From: Phil1 sp040767925
GTDB lineage: Bacteria; Bacillota; Clostridia; Christensenellales; CAG-138
Direction: 5' to 3'
Length of the DNA: 64,000 nt
NCBI GenBank assembly: GCA_040767925.1
Contig: JAXGNN010000001.1
Span: 1,178,001 to 1,242,000 of the forward strand
Shown: in pieces, positions 1 through 8,184 of the stretch
How the letters are laid out: every line of letters starts with the position of its first letter
Numbering within the stretch: the first letter of the stretch is position 1
Notes under the pieces: generated by a model
Database searches by the model: none
What the model saw: only the letters and a program-made list of their open reading frames with translations
Told to the model about the DNA's origin: nothing
Made by a program: the position numbers and the translations under genes

Positions 1-2
1 AC

Positions 3-1133
3 GTCAAAATCTCCTCCGACTCGGAGCTTTTAAAGCGCGCCGCGGAATCCCTCCTCGGCATGCGCCAGCCCGAGATGATCGGCCTCATCACGCAGGTGCT
101 CGAGGGCAATATGCGAGAGATCGTGGGCTCCGTAGGCCTGAAGGAGATGGTGCAGGACCGCCAGGGCGTCGCCAAGAAGATCACGGAGAACGTGGTGCCC
201 GACATGGATAAGCTGGGCATCGAGGTCGTCAACTTCAACATACAGAACTTCAAGGACAACGCCGGCACCATCGAGAACATGGGCATCGACAACGTCGAGC
301 AGATCCGGAAAAACGCCGCCATCGCCAAGGCCAACGCGCAGAGGGACATCGCCATCGCCGCGGCCAACGCGCAGCAGGAGGCGAACGCCGTGAAGGTCTC
401 CGCCGAGAAGAAGATGGCGGAGCAGAACGCCGAGCTCGCCGTGCAGCAGGCTGAGATGCAGGTCCGCGCCGACACGAAGAAGGCCGAGGCCGACGCCGCC
501 TATTCCATCCAGCAGGAGGCGCAGCGCAAGACCATCGAGGTCGCGCGCACGAACGCGGACATCGCGCGCAAGGAGAAGGAGGCCGAGCTCGCCGACAAGG
601 AGATCGCCCTCAAGGAGCGCCAGCTCGACGCGGAGATCAGGAAGCAGGCCGACGCCATGAAGTACAAGGCCGAGAAGGAGGCCGAGGCCTACCTCGTCAA
701 GAGGCAGAAGGACGCGGAAGCGGTTGCCTTCGAGGCCGTCAAGGCCGCCGAGGCGACGAAGGCCGAGGCCGAGGCCATGCGCTACGCCATGGAGCAGGAG
801 GCCGCCGGCATCCGCGCCAAGGGCCTTGCCGAAGCGGAGGCCATTGAGAAGAAGGCCGAAGCCCAGAAGAAGATGGGCGAGGCGTCCGTGCTCGAAATGT
901 ACCTGACCGCGCTGCCCGAGGTCGTGAAGAACGCCGCGGCGCCGCTCGCGCAGACGGAGAAGATCGTCATGTACGGCGAGGGAAATTCCACCAAGATCGT
1001 GCGCGACGTGATGGAGAGCACCTCCCAGATCATGGAGGGCATGAAGGAATCGACGGGCATCGACCTCCAGTCCCTGCTGCTCGGCGTGATGGCCGGGAAG
1101 GCGGGAAAAGCTGAGGATCCCTCCAACGGGTAA
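3..1133 (+). CDS. Flotillin-like SPFH/band-7 membrane-scaffold protein, 5' truncated
   Basis: The frame is open from the window edge and continues upstream, so this is the C-terminal part (about 376 residues) of a longer protein; the first internal ATG at 60 is not a believable start. The visible part holds the end of the SPFH domain (about residues 1-110, with LLGMRQPEMIGLI and the run on valine/asparagine at VVNFNIQNF). A very long charged coiled coil rich in AEA/KAEAE repeats follows (about 110-290), then a short conserved tail (SVLEMYLTALPEVVKNAAAPL) and a glycine/lysine-rich end. This is the flotillin/YuaG architecture: oligomeric inner-leaflet scaffolds of membrane microdomains. Upstream partners (an NfeD-like protein is common) are outside the window. 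Confidence 0.9.
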   Translation, partial: VKISSDSELLKRAAESLLGMRQPEMIGLITQVLEGNMREIVGSVGLKEMVQDRQGVAKKITENVVPDMDKLGIEVVNFNIQNFKDNAGTIENMGIDNVEQIRKNAAIAKANAQRDIAIAAANAQQEANAVKVSAEKKMAEQNAELAVQQAEMQVRADTKKAEADAAYSIQQEAQRKTIEVARTNADIARKEKEAELADKEIALKERQLDAEIRKQADAMKYKAEKEAEAYLVKRQKDAEAVAFEAVKAAEATKAEAEAMRYAMEQEAAGIRAKGLAEAEAIEKKAEAQKKMGEASVLEMYLTALPEVVKNAAAPLAQTEKIVMYGEGNSTKIVRDVMESTSQIMEGMKESTGIDLQSLLLGVMAGKAGKAEDPSNG

Positions 1134-1200
1134 ACCAGTCCACAGAAGCAAGGGACGCTTTCGCCGCGGCGGAGGCGTCTCTTTATCGTGAGGTGATGAT

Positions 1201-1443
1201 ATGAATACCGTAACGGCGATCCGGAACCGGATACTTCAGTTGTGCGGGGAACGCGGCATCAGCATCAATAAGCTGGCGAACCTGTCCGCGCTGCCGCCGT
1301 CCTCCGTCAAGAACATTCTGTACGGCAAAAGCCAAAACCCGAAGATCGAAACGATTAAAACGATCTGCGACGGGCTCGGCATCACGCTCGGCGAGTTTTT
1401 CTCGACGGACGAGTTCGACGGGCTGGAGCAGACGATTCAATAA
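1201..1443 (+). CDS. Small XRE-family (Cro/CI HTH) transcriptional regulator
   Basis: This 80-residue protein is essentially one helix-turn-helix domain. Residues about 8-65 carry the XRE pattern (IRNRILQLCGERGISINKLANLSALPPSSVKNILYG), followed by KIETIKTICDGLGITLGEFF, the usual last helix of this family. AGGTGATGAT just before the ATG supplies the ribosome site. Single-domain XRE proteins of this length bind DNA as dimers; the target cannot be told from sequence. It follows the flotillin gene by 67 bp and could share its transcript. No toxin partner is adjacent. Confidence 0.85.
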   Translation: MNTVTAIRNRILQLCGERGISINKLANLSALPPSSVKNILYGKSQNPKIETIKTICDGLGITLGEFFSTDEFDGLEQTIQ

Positions 1444-1751
1444 AGAGGCCGACGATTTCAGCCGGCGGAACATCAAATAGACGTGCCGCGGTTGCGCGAA
1501 AGCTCCCCGCATCCTGTTTTCCAGCATTCATAGAAACGCAATTTGTCCGCGCATATAGGCGATACCGGCCCGGGAAAGCCCGAGTCGGTATCTTTGCAGG
1601 AAGGTATCACATTGCGGAAGAGGATCGCTGCTTCCGACGATGCCATGATAACCGAGGAATGTGACGCGCGTGCGTCCTGCCAATGAAGATTCGGTATCCG
1701 TTCTGTGAACAAATTCCCACGCTTGAGCATATGCCAAAAAGCGGCGCGTGA
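1444..1751. other. Gene-free spacer with stacked hairpins downstream of tadA
   Basis: No convincing gene lies in these 308 bases; the short frames that cross it have no recognisable protein character. Several inverted repeats are visible: GATACCG/CGGTATC (1561-1567 with 1586-1592), TCACATT/AATGTGA (1607-1613 with 1658-1664) enclosing GGAAG/CTTCC (1616-1620 with 1631-1635), and GACGC/GCGTC near 1663-1676. In many Firmicutes the SRP RNA gene follows tadA, and the minus strand has GGAAGCAGCG at 1626-1635. The SRP domain-IV consensus GGTCCGGAAGGAAGCAGC is not complete, so no SRP RNA is called. Confidence 0.4.
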
Positions 1752-2204
1752 TCACCTTTTTTGCGCGAAATACTTGGCGAGAATCGCCCGGGATTCCTCC
1801 TCGAGCACGCCGCCGCAACATTCAACGGCATGCAGGAACATCGCGTCCGTCAGGTCGAGCACGGAGCCGCAGCAGCCCGTTTTCTCCTCGTGCGCGCCGA
1901 AGACGAGCCGCGAGAGCCGGGCGGAGACGGCCGCGCCCGCGCACATGGCGCACGGCTCGAGCGTCACATACAGCGCGCAGCCCGAAAGCCGCCAAGTGCC
2001 GAGCTTTCTTGCGCCCTCGCGCAGGGCGAGCATCTCCGCATGCGCGGTGGGGTCGCCCGTCTGCTCCACGCGGTTGTGCGCGCGCGCGAGGATCTTTCCA
2101 TCCTTCACGAGCACCGCGCCCACGGGCACTTCGTCCTCGCGGGCGGCGGATTCCGCCTCCTCGAGCGCCATACGCATATACGCCAATTCCTCTGCCATGG
2201 ACAT
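1752..2204 (-). CDS. tadA: tRNA-specific adenosine deaminase (A34 to inosine)
   Basis: The 150-residue protein has the zinc-dependent cytidine/deoxycytidylate deaminase fold. The catalytic HAE motif is at residues 55-57 (PTAHAEML), with Glu57 as proton shuttle, and the zinc-binding PCAMC is at 84-88. Length and the N-terminal helix AEELAYMRMALEEAESA match bacterial TadA, which converts adenosine to inosine at the wobble position of tRNA-Arg(ACG). The start at 2204 is supported by GGAGGG seven bases upstream. It is divergent from the DMT transporter gene. Guanine deaminases and other cytidine-deaminase relatives are less likely given the length and PCAMC motif. Confidence 0.93.
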   Translation of the reverse strand: MSMAEELAYMRMALEEAESAAREDEVPVGAVLVKDGKILARAHNRVEQTGDPTAHAEMLALREGARKLGTWRLSGCALYVTLEPCAMCAGAAVSARLSRLVFGAHEEKTGCCGSVLDLTDAMFLHAVECCGGVLEEESRAILAKYFAQKR

Positions 2205-2228
2205 CGTGCTCCCTCCAAAACAAACCGC

Positions 2229-2257
2229 TTAACTTTTGCTTGCCGTAATGTTATCAT
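2229..2257 (+). promoter_or_regulatory. Candidate sigma-A promoter giving a leaderless DMT-transporter mRNA
   Basis: TTAACT (2229-2234) and TATCAT (2252-2257) are separated by exactly 17 bases. A start seven bases after the -10 falls on or beside the A of the ATG at 2264, and no Shine-Dalgarno sequence precedes that ATG. An in-frame TAA at 2246-2248 excludes any earlier start codon. Confidence 0.5.
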
Positions 2258-2263
2258 ATCCCC

Positions 2264-3235
2264 ATGGGTCAAGTCGAACAAAAAGCAAAAAAACGGCCGC
2301 CCCCGGCGGCATACGGGATGCTGCTGGTGGCGGAGTGCCTCGTCTGGGGCTTTTCGAACGCGTTCTCCAAACTGGGGTTCGACCAGATCACCCCCATCTG
2401 GTGCCTCGTTTTTCGTTATATCATATCGCTGCTGCTTTTCCTCGCGTTCTTCGGAAAACGCTTTATCAGGAAATATAAGAAGGCCGACCTTTGGCCCTGC
2501 GTCGTCGTGTCGCTCTTCACGGCCGGGGCGTTCATACTCGGCTTTGCGGGGCTCGCGTACACGAGCGCCACGAACTGCGGCTTCCTCATGAGCCTCGCCG
2601 CGGTGTTCGCGCCGCTGCTCGCCATCCCCATCCTCAAAACGAAGTTTCAATGGAAGCTCATTTTCCCCATGCTCATTGCGGTCTTGGGGCTTTTCCTTTT
2701 TACCGGCGGGAACCTCACGCGCCTTGCCTTAGGCGACATCCTCGCGCTGCTCTGCTCCGTGTTGGGCGCGTTCATGCTCGTCACGAGCAGCAAGTACCTG
2801 AAATCGATCGACGCCATCGTGCTGTGCGTCATCCAGTGCGCGGTGTGCCTCGTCGCGTGCGTCGCGGCGGCGCTCCTCTTCGAGCCGCTGCCGCGGGTCG
2901 CAAGCTTCACGCCCATCGTGTGGTATATCGTCGCCTACAGCGCGATCTTCTGCACCTTCCTCGCCTATCTCTTCCAGAACATCGCGCTCGCGCGCGTCTC
3001 CCCGACGTTCGGGGCGATGGTGTTTTGCACGGAACCCATCTTCACGGCGGTCGCCGCCTACTTTTTGCTCGGCGAGCGGCTGAGCCTCCCCGGCTTCGCC
3101 GGAGCCGCGCTGATCCTCGCCGGCATCGTGCTCGCAAGCCTTTTCGAGGGGCGCGGCAAACCCGTTTCGGCTGAAAATCCTCCCGATTCCGCCGAAGCGC
3201 CGTCCGTTCGCGACGAAACGATTTTTCCCGCATAA
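2264..3235 (+). CDS. DMT-superfamily (EamA) transporter
   Basis: The 323-residue membrane protein has about ten hydrophobic segments arranged as two EamA repeats (about residues 16-150 and 160-290). Typical features are LVWGFSNAFSKLGF in TM1, SATNCGFLMSLAAVFAPLLA in the first repeat and LARVSPTFGAMVFCTEPIFTAVAAYFLLGERL in the second. EamA proteins export or import small metabolites such as amino acids and their derivatives; the substrate cannot be assigned. The N-terminus is basic (KAKKR) and the C-terminal ~30 residues are hydrophilic. The only possible start without a preceding stop is the ATG at 2264 or one at 2318; neither has a good ribosome site, so a leaderless mRNA is plausible. Confidence 0.88.
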   Translation: MGQVEQKAKKRPPPAAYGMLLVAECLVWGFSNAFSKLGFDQITPIWCLVFRYIISLLLFLAFFGKRFIRKYKKADLWPCVVVSLFTAGAFILGFAGLAYTSATNCGFLMSLAAVFAPLLAIPILKTKFQWKLIFPMLIAVLGLFLFTGGNLTRLALGDILALLCSVLGAFMLVTSSKYLKSIDAIVLCVIQCAVCLVACVAAALLFEPLPRVASFTPIVWYIVAYSAIFCTFLAYLFQNIALARVSPTFGAMVFCTEPIFTAVAAYFLLGERLSLPGFAGAALILAGIVLASLFEGRGKPVSAENPPDSAEAPSVRDETIFPA

Positions 3236-3239
3236 CGCC

Positions 3240-3268
3240 TTGACAAGGCAAGTCCTTTGCGCTACAAT
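3240..3268 (+). promoter_or_regulatory. Strong sigma-A promoter of the tRNA pair
   Basis: TTGACA (3240-3245), a 17-base spacer and TACAAT (3263-3268) match the consensus at 11 of 12 positions. Transcription would begin near 3275, about 16 bases before tRNA-Gly. Confidence 0.85.
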
Positions 3269-3290
3269 ATCAAAGCGCGTTAAAACGAGC

Positions 3291-3366
3291 GCGGGAGTAG
3301 CTCATTCGGTAGAGCGCTGCCTTGCCAAGGCAGAGGTGGCGGGTTCGAGCCCCGTCTCCCGCTCCA
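3291..3366 (+). tRNA. tRNA-Gly (anticodon GCC)
   Basis: A 76-base cloverleaf with acceptor stem GCGGGAG/CTCCCGC and encoded CCA at 3364-3366. The anticodon stem CTGCC/GGCAG encloses loop TTGCCAA, placing GCC at 3324-3326. The T-arm has the GGGTTCGAGCCCC pattern. Confidence 0.97.
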
Positions 3367-3371
3367 AACAA

Positions 3372-3447
3372 GCACCCTTAGCTCAGCTGGTAGAGCACCT
3401 GACTCTTAATCAGGGTGTCCAGGGTTCGAGTCCCTGAGGGTGTACCA
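3372..3447 (+). tRNA. tRNA-Lys (anticodon CTT)
   Basis: A 76-base cloverleaf beginning five bases after tRNA-Gly. The acceptor GCACCCT/AGGGTGT includes one G-T pair and CCA is encoded at 3445-3447. The anticodon stem CCTGA/TCAGG has loop CTCTTAA, giving CTT, which reads AAG codons. It is co-transcribed with tRNA-Gly from the promoter at 3240. Confidence 0.97.
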
Positions 3448-3451
3448 AAGT

Positions 3452-3497
3452 ACCCACCGTCAATTGATAAACTCGGTTGATGGTGGGTTTGTTTTTA
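3452..3497 (+). terminator. Rho-independent terminator of the tRNA operon
   Basis: ACCCACCGTCAA (3452-3463) pairs with TTGATGGTGGGT (3477-3488) through one G-T pair, and the stem is followed by TTTGTTTTT. Confidence 0.93.
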
Positions 3498-3542
3498 GTA
3501 AAATGGCAGTGTAGATTCTTCATATTTAACGGAGGGTAGAAA

Positions 3543-4106
3543 ATGAAGTATTATAAAAAAATTATTGGTACACGCATATATCTATCTCCTATAAATGCAG
3601 ACGATGTAGATACTTATATCAAATGGATGAACGAAACCGTAGCGCAAAGTTTTGGGCAGTATCCTTTGGTAGTCTCATCGATAAATGACTTGAAATGGCT
3701 TTTTGAGCCGCCTACCGACATGCAACGTTATGCAATAGTACTTGTTGATGGTGATGTAATGATTGGTAGCATTAGCATACACAATATCGACCACCTCAAC
3801 CAAAATGCATTCCTTGGCATTTTTATCGGGGAGGCCGAACACCGTGGCAAGGGCTATGGTTCTGAAGCCATTCGTTTGATTCTTGACTATGGATTTAACA
3901 CATTAAACCTTCACAATATTATGCTATCAGTCAACGCGGACAATGCGGAGGGTATTTCCTGCTATAGAAAGGTCGGCTTCCGAGAGGCCGGAAGGCGGCG
4001 TGACTGGAAATTCAAAGACGGAAAGTACATTGATGTAATTTATATGGATTTACTGGCGTGTGAGTTCGGAAGCCAAATCACCCCACCCTACGGCACTATA
4101 AAATGA
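3543..4106 (+). CDS. GNAT-family N-acetyltransferase (RimJ/RimL-like)
   Basis: The 187-residue protein follows the Acetyltransf_3 layout. It opens with KIIGTRIYLSPINADDVDTYIKWMNE, has the central strands MIGSISIHNIDHLNQNAFLGIFIG and the acetyl-CoA pyrophosphate loop EAEHRGKGYGSEAIRLIL (R/Q-x-x-G-x-G/A type), and ends with LSVNADNAEGISCYRKVGFREAGRRR. These enzymes acetylate protein N-termini, amino acids or small molecules; the substrate is unknown. GGAGGG precedes the ATG. The gene is clearly AT-richer than its neighbours and lies directly behind a tRNA terminator, so horizontal acquisition at the tRNA locus is likely. Confidence 0.9.
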   Translation: MKYYKKIIGTRIYLSPINADDVDTYIKWMNETVAQSFGQYPLVVSSINDLKWLFEPPTDMQRYAIVLVDGDVMIGSISIHNIDHLNQNAFLGIFIGEAEHRGKGYGSEAIRLILDYGFNTLNLHNIMLSVNADNAEGISCYRKVGFREAGRRRDWKFKDGKYIDVIYMDLLACEFGSQITPPYGTIK

Positions 4107-4385
4107 GTATTAAAAGAAACACTTCCAATCATTGACCGATTGCCCTGTTAAGGGGTGTGCAAAAGCGGTGCAAGTTTGGAACAAAAAGTTGAACGTTCCA
4201 AATAACGGCCTTTTTCACACGCCAAAAACACCTGCACACGGGCATTTTTTTAGTTTATCTTTTTCACATACTTCCCGGCTTCATAGAGGCCATGGAAAAA
4301 TCCTTCTGCTTATACATTACTTACACATGGTTTCACAAACTCCGAACATGTTAGAATCGTACTATCAAATCGGGGAGTGATCGCC
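4107..4385 (+). other. AT-rich spacer of probable foreign origin
   Basis: No confident gene is present. An 82-codon frame (4132-4380) is open but has no recognisable fold and no good ribosome site. The composition matches the preceding GNAT gene, not the GC-rich host. TTTGGAAC/GTTCCAAA forms an inverted repeat near 4175-4203, and GGGCATTTTTTT-like tracts occur. A TAGAAT box at 4352-4357 may be the -10 of the downstream glycosidase gene, but no good -35 element is seen. Confidence 0.45.
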
Positions 4386-5999
4386 ATGTATTTTAAAACA
4401 AAACCGGTAGCTGCGCTCATAGCGGCGTTTCTGTTTCTGCTGTGCTTCGCGTTTGAAGGGCAACGTGCGCTCGCCGCGGGAAACGGGCAGGAGCAGGGCA
4501 CCATCATAAACTGCAAGCAGGCGGTCAACGTGCGAAGCGGGCCGGGCACCGGCTACAAAAAGCTCGGCACGGCGCCTCTGGGCGGGGTTTATCCCGTGCT
4601 TCAGACCCTGAGCGGCTGGTACAAAATCAGCTATCAGGGGAAAATCGGGTATGTAAGCAAGAGCTATATGACGGTTTCCGCCGTTTCGGGCGGCGATTCC
4701 CCTGCGGGCGACGCGTCCGGCGTGACCGGTACGGTCGTAAATTGCAACAGCGCCGTGAATGTGAGAAGCGGGCCCGGAACCGGGTACCAAAAGCTTGGCA
4801 CAGCGAAAAAGGGCGCAAACTATTCCGTGCTCGCCTGGGAGGGAGACTGGTACAAAATCAGCTATTCCCCAAAAACGGGCTACATACACGCGTCGTATCT
4901 ATCCCTCCGCGCGGATGCCGCGCAGCCGAACGCGGATACACGCCCGGTGATAAGCGGATATTACGCCTCATGGGCCGCATACTCCGGCTTTACGCCGCTC
5001 GATCTCCAAAATGCGGGTCAACTGACGCACATTTTCTACGCGTTTGCAAACATCAATTCCGATTTCAAGGTGACGATGGGCGACCCGAAGGCGGACCCGG
5101 CTAACTTTCAGGAGCTTTCAGCGCTCAAGCAGCGGAATCCGCAGCTGAAAACCATCCTCTCCGTAGGCGGCTGGACGTGGTCGGCCCGGTTTTCGGACGC
5201 CGCTTCCACGCAGGCGCGCAGGGAAGCGTTTGCCGACAGCGCCGTCGCGTTCATGGTAAAATACGGATTCGACGGCATCGACATCGACTGGGAATTCCCC
5301 GTTTCCGGCGGCCTTTCCACAAATAAAACGCGTGCCGCCGACAAGGGGAATTTCACTTTGCTCATGAAGACGCTGCGCGAAAAACTAACCGCGCGCGGAA
5401 TTTTAGAGGGCAAAGAGTATCTCCTGACGTTTGCGGGGCCCAGCGACGCGGCCTGCCTGAAAAATATGGAGCTCCAGAAGGTGGCGCCCTATGTGGATTT
5501 TGCGCTTGCCATGACCTACGACATGCACGGCGGCGCGGGAAAATATACGGATTTCAACGCGCCCCTGTATACGCCCTCGGAGAGCTCGCCGCAGTTTCAA
5601 TGGAGCTGCGACGACGCCGTAAACGCCTGGCTCGGCGCGGGTTTCCCAAAAGAAAAACTCATTTTGGGGATTCCGTTCTACGGCAGGCAGTTCACAAAGG
5701 CGACCGCGGGAGGGGACGGGCTGTATCAAACCTTCTCCAAGGCTTCCTCGGTGAACTACGACGCGATCGTCGCGCAATATTTGAGCGATTCCTCGTACAC
5801 GCGGTATTTGCATCCCGACGCGCGCGTGCCGTGGCTTTATAACGGCAGCACGTTCCTCTCCTACGACGACGCGCAGTCGATTGCGGAAAAGGGCGCGTAC
5901 ATTAAAGCAAAAGGGCTTCGCGGCGCGGGCATCTGGGAACTTTCGCAAAACGCGGATGGAACGCTTCTCAACGCGCTGTACGGCGGAATGAACGAGTGA
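4386..5999 (+). CDS. Secreted SH3b-SH3b-GH18 glycosidase (chitinase-like)
   Basis: A signal peptide (residues about 1-30, hydrophobic AALIAAFLFLLCFAF then ALAA) precedes two SH3-type repeats at about 38-100 and 115-177. Each repeat has the wording AVNVRSGPGTGY.KLGT, so they are an internal duplication. The GH18 barrel fills about 188-535. It carries the catalytic DxxDxDxE motif as DGIDIDWE (Asp296, Asp299, Asp301, Glu303), plus LKTILSVGGWTWS and a C-terminal GAGIWELSQN. Bacterial SH3 repeats bind peptidoglycan, so the enzyme probably acts on the cell surface on chitin-like or peptidoglycan glycans. The GGGGAG at 4372-4377 favours the ATG at 4386 over the GTG at 4377. Confidence 0.9.
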   Translation: MYFKTKPVAALIAAFLFLLCFAFEGQRALAAGNGQEQGTIINCKQAVNVRSGPGTGYKKLGTAPLGGVYPVLQTLSGWYKISYQGKIGYVSKSYMTVSAVSGGDSPAGDASGVTGTVVNCNSAVNVRSGPGTGYQKLGTAKKGANYSVLAWEGDWYKISYSPKTGYIHASYLSLRADAAQPNADTRPVISGYYASWAAYSGFTPLDLQNAGQLTHIFYAFANINSDFKVTMGDPKADPANFQELSALKQRNPQLKTILSVGGWTWSARFSDAASTQARREAFADSAVAFMVKYGFDGIDIDWEFPVSGGLSTNKTRAADKGNFTLLMKTLREKLTARGILEGKEYLLTFAGPSDAACLKNMELQKVAPYVDFALAMTYDMHGGAGKYTDFNAPLYTPSESSPQFQWSCDDAVNAWLGAGFPKEKLILGIPFYGRQFTKATAGGDGLYQTFSKASSVNYDAIVAQYLSDSSYTRYLHPDARVPWLYNGSTFLSYDDAQSIAEKGAYIKAKGLRGAGIWELSQNADGTLLNALYGGMNE

Positions 6000-6128
6000 A
6001 CGGAGATCGGAATCCGAATATGCTCATGGACCAGATTTCAATAAATGGCAAAACGCTTGCCGGGGTATTTCATATAATTGAAAACGCGGCAGGCTGCCCT
6101 GCGGCGAAACGCGCGGCGGGGGCGATCC

Positions 6129-6803
6129 CTACTCCAAAGCCGCGTTCTGCCGTTCCATGTAATGATGCGCCTGTTCGAGCACCATGTCCTTCACCTTCAT
6201 CAGGCGGATCTGGGTGCTGCGCTCGTTCTCGTCGAGCTTCATGGAAATGTACTTGATGCTTTCCTGCATCTGGGGAATCAGAACGTATTCGAGCGCGTTG
6301 ACGCGCCTGCGGGTCTTTTCGATTTCGGCCGCCATCAGCTGGCAGCCCCTTTCGGTTTCCGCCAGCAGGATCATGTCCTGAAGGATGTCGGAAAGACTTT
6401 TTACGGCGTCGTCCAGATCCCCCGAGGTGAAGCTCAGGCCATAGGAGTAGATGCCGCTCTGATCCGCGTTCCTGAACTTGTATGTGAATTTGGGGATATT
6501 GACGCTCATGACGTTGCGCTCTCCGGCCTCGAGCAGGATCTCCTGCCCGGGCACGAGCAGCGCGGTATCGAGCGCCGCATCCTGCATGGCGGCCCGCGCC
6601 AGCGCGAAGTTCCCCGAAGCAACGTTTATGCCCGCCTCCACCTTTTCGCGAAGCGCCATGTTTTTGCGCACGAGTTCCAGGAACTGGCGCATCAGTTCGT
6701 CGCGCTTATCCTTGAGCAGCTTGTGGCCGCGCAGGGCGGTGGCGAGCTTGCGCTTGAGCCGGGTCAGCTCCATGCGGGTCGGGTTGATCTGCCGTTTCGC
6801 CAT
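6129..6803 (-). CDS. ntpD: V-type ATPase subunit D (central rotor shaft)
   Basis: This 224-residue protein begins QINPTRMELTRLKRKLATALRGHKLLKDKRDELMRQFLEL, the conserved N-terminal helix of V/A-ATPase subunit D. It ends in a second long helix (RRVNALEYVLIPQMQESIKYISMKLDENER). D forms the coiled-coil shaft that rotates inside the A3B3 head and couples it to the c-ring. It is the last recognised gene of the nine-gene operon and begins 10 bases after ntpB. About 130 bases separate its end from the GH18 gene; no clear U-tailed terminator is visible there. Confidence 0.96.
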   Translation of the reverse strand: MAKRQINPTRMELTRLKRKLATALRGHKLLKDKRDELMRQFLELVRKNMALREKVEAGINVASGNFALARAAMQDAALDTALLVPGQEILLEAGERNVMSVNIPKFTYKFRNADQSGIYSYGLSFTSGDLDDAVKSLSDILQDMILLAETERGCQLMAAEIEKTRRRVNALEYVLIPQMQESIKYISMKLDENERSTQIRLMKVKDMVLEQAHHYMERQNAALE

Positions 6804-6813
6804 TGAGAATCTC

Positions 6814-8184
6814 CTAACCCCCGTAATACGCGTCGAGATACTCGTCCTTGATGCGCTTGAGCTCGGCGCGCGGAAGGATGCGCAGCAGCTTCCAGCCGAT
6901 CGAGAGCGTCTGCTCGATGTCCCGGTTCGTCTGGTATCCCTGATTGACGTATTCGCTCTCGAATTCGTCCGCGAAGCGGGCGTACAGAAGGTCGATGTCC
7001 GTTAGGGCGGCTTCGCCCAGAATCGTCATCAGCTCCTTGGCGTTCTTGCCCCTCGAGTAAGCGGCGAAGAGCTGGTTCATCGTGTTGGCGTGGTCGGCGC
7101 GGGTCTTGCCCTGCCCGATGCCCTTGTCCTTGAGGCGGGAGAGGCTCGGCAGCACGTCGATGGGCGGCTGTATGTTCCTGCGGTGCAGGTCGCGTGCGAG
7201 TATGATCTGCCCTTCGGTGATATAGCCGGTCAGGTCGGGGATGGGGTGGGTCTTATCGTCCTCCGGCATGCTCAGGATCGGAATGAGCGTGATGGAGCCC
7301 GCCTTGCCCTTAAGGCGCCCCGCGCGCTCGTACAGGCTCGCGAGGTCGGTGTACATATATCCGGGATATCCGCGGCGGCCGGGCACCTCCTTGCGGGCGG
7401 CCGAGACCTCGCGCAAAGCGTCCGCATAGTTGGTAATATCGGTCATGATGACGAGCACGTGCATGCCCCTGTCAAACGCCAGATATTCCGCGGCCGTAAG
7501 GCCCATGCGCGGGGTGGCGATGCGCTCGACCGCCGGGTCGTTGGCCAGGTTGATGAACATGACCGCGCGGTCGATCGCGCCCGACTCCCTGAAGGAGTTC
7601 ACGAAGAAGTTGGATTCCTCGAACGTGATGCCCATGGCGACGAACACCACGGCGAAGGGTTCGCTCGCGCCGAGCACCTTTGCCTGGCGGGCGATTTGCG
7701 CCGCAAGCTGCGCATGGGGCAGGCCCGAGGCCGAAAAGATAGGCAGCTTCTGCCCGCGCACGAGCGTGTTGAGCCCGTCGATGGCGGACACGCCCGTCTG
7801 GATGAACTCCTGCGGGTAGTTGCGCGAGGCGGGGTTCATCGGCAGGCCGTTGACGTCGCGCCGGAATTCCGGCAGAATCTCGGGGCCGCCGTCGATCGGG
7901 CGGCCGAGCCCGTCGAACACGCGCGAGAGCATATCCTCCGAAACGCCCAGCTCCATGCTGCGCCCCAGGAAGCGCACCTTGCTGTTTTGCAGGTTGATCC
8001 CGGCGGAGCTCTCGAAAAGCTGCACGAGCGCGTTGTTCCCGTCGATCTCCAGCACCTTGCAGCGGCGGCGCTCCCCATCGGCAAGCTCGATTTCCCCAAG
8101 CTCGTCGTAGGTGACCCCCGATACGCCGCGCACCATCATCAGCGGCCCGGCGACTTCCTGTATCGTTCGATATTCCCTGGGCAT
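6814..8184 (-). CDS. ntpB: V-type ATPase subunit B (non-catalytic head subunit)
   Basis: The 456-residue protein has the beta-barrel/P-loop-like/alpha-helical layout of V-ATPase B (opening YRTIQEVAGPLMMVRGVSGV). The conserved blocks include SASGLPHAQLAAQIARQA where catalytic subunits have Walker A, GYPGYMYTDLASLYERAGRLKGKAGSITLIPILSMPEDDKTHPIPDLTGYITEGQI, and the arginine-finger region near PSLSRLKDKGIG. It alternates with subunit A in the A3B3 hexamer. The start codon overlaps the stop of ntpA as TAATG, indicating translational coupling and equal stoichiometry. Confidence 0.97.
   Translation of the reverse strand: MPREYRTIQEVAGPLMMVRGVSGVTYDELGEIELADGERRRCKVLEIDGNNALVQLFESSAGINLQNSKVRFLGRSMELGVSEDMLSRVFDGLGRPIDGGPEILPEFRRDVNGLPMNPASRNYPQEFIQTGVSAIDGLNTLVRGQKLPIFSASGLPHAQLAAQIARQAKVLGASEPFAVVFVAMGITFEESNFFVNSFRESGAIDRAVMFINLANDPAVERIATPRMGLTAAEYLAFDRGMHVLVIMTDITNYADALREVSAARKEVPGRRGYPGYMYTDLASLYERAGRLKGKAGSITLIPILSMPEDDKTHPIPDLTGYITEGQIILARDLHRRNIQPPIDVLPSLSRLKDKGIGQGKTRADHANTMNQLFAAYSRGKNAKELMTILGEAALTDIDLLYARFADEFESEYVNQGYQTNRDIEQTLSIGWKLLRILPRAELKRIKDEYLDAYYGG

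Noticed and set aside
30..1151. 373-codon minus-strand frame opposite the flotillin gene
   Set aside because: Low-complexity Leu/Gly/His-rich product, an antisense artefact of a GC-rich third codon position.
1600..1700. SRP RNA gene
   Set aside because: The GGTCCGGAAGGAAGCAGC core is incomplete and the GNRA-type tetraloop hairpin cannot be drawn.
4132..4380. 82-codon gene
   Set aside because: No ribosome site, no recognisable fold, and it runs through the ribosome site of the glycosidase gene; kept only as spacer.
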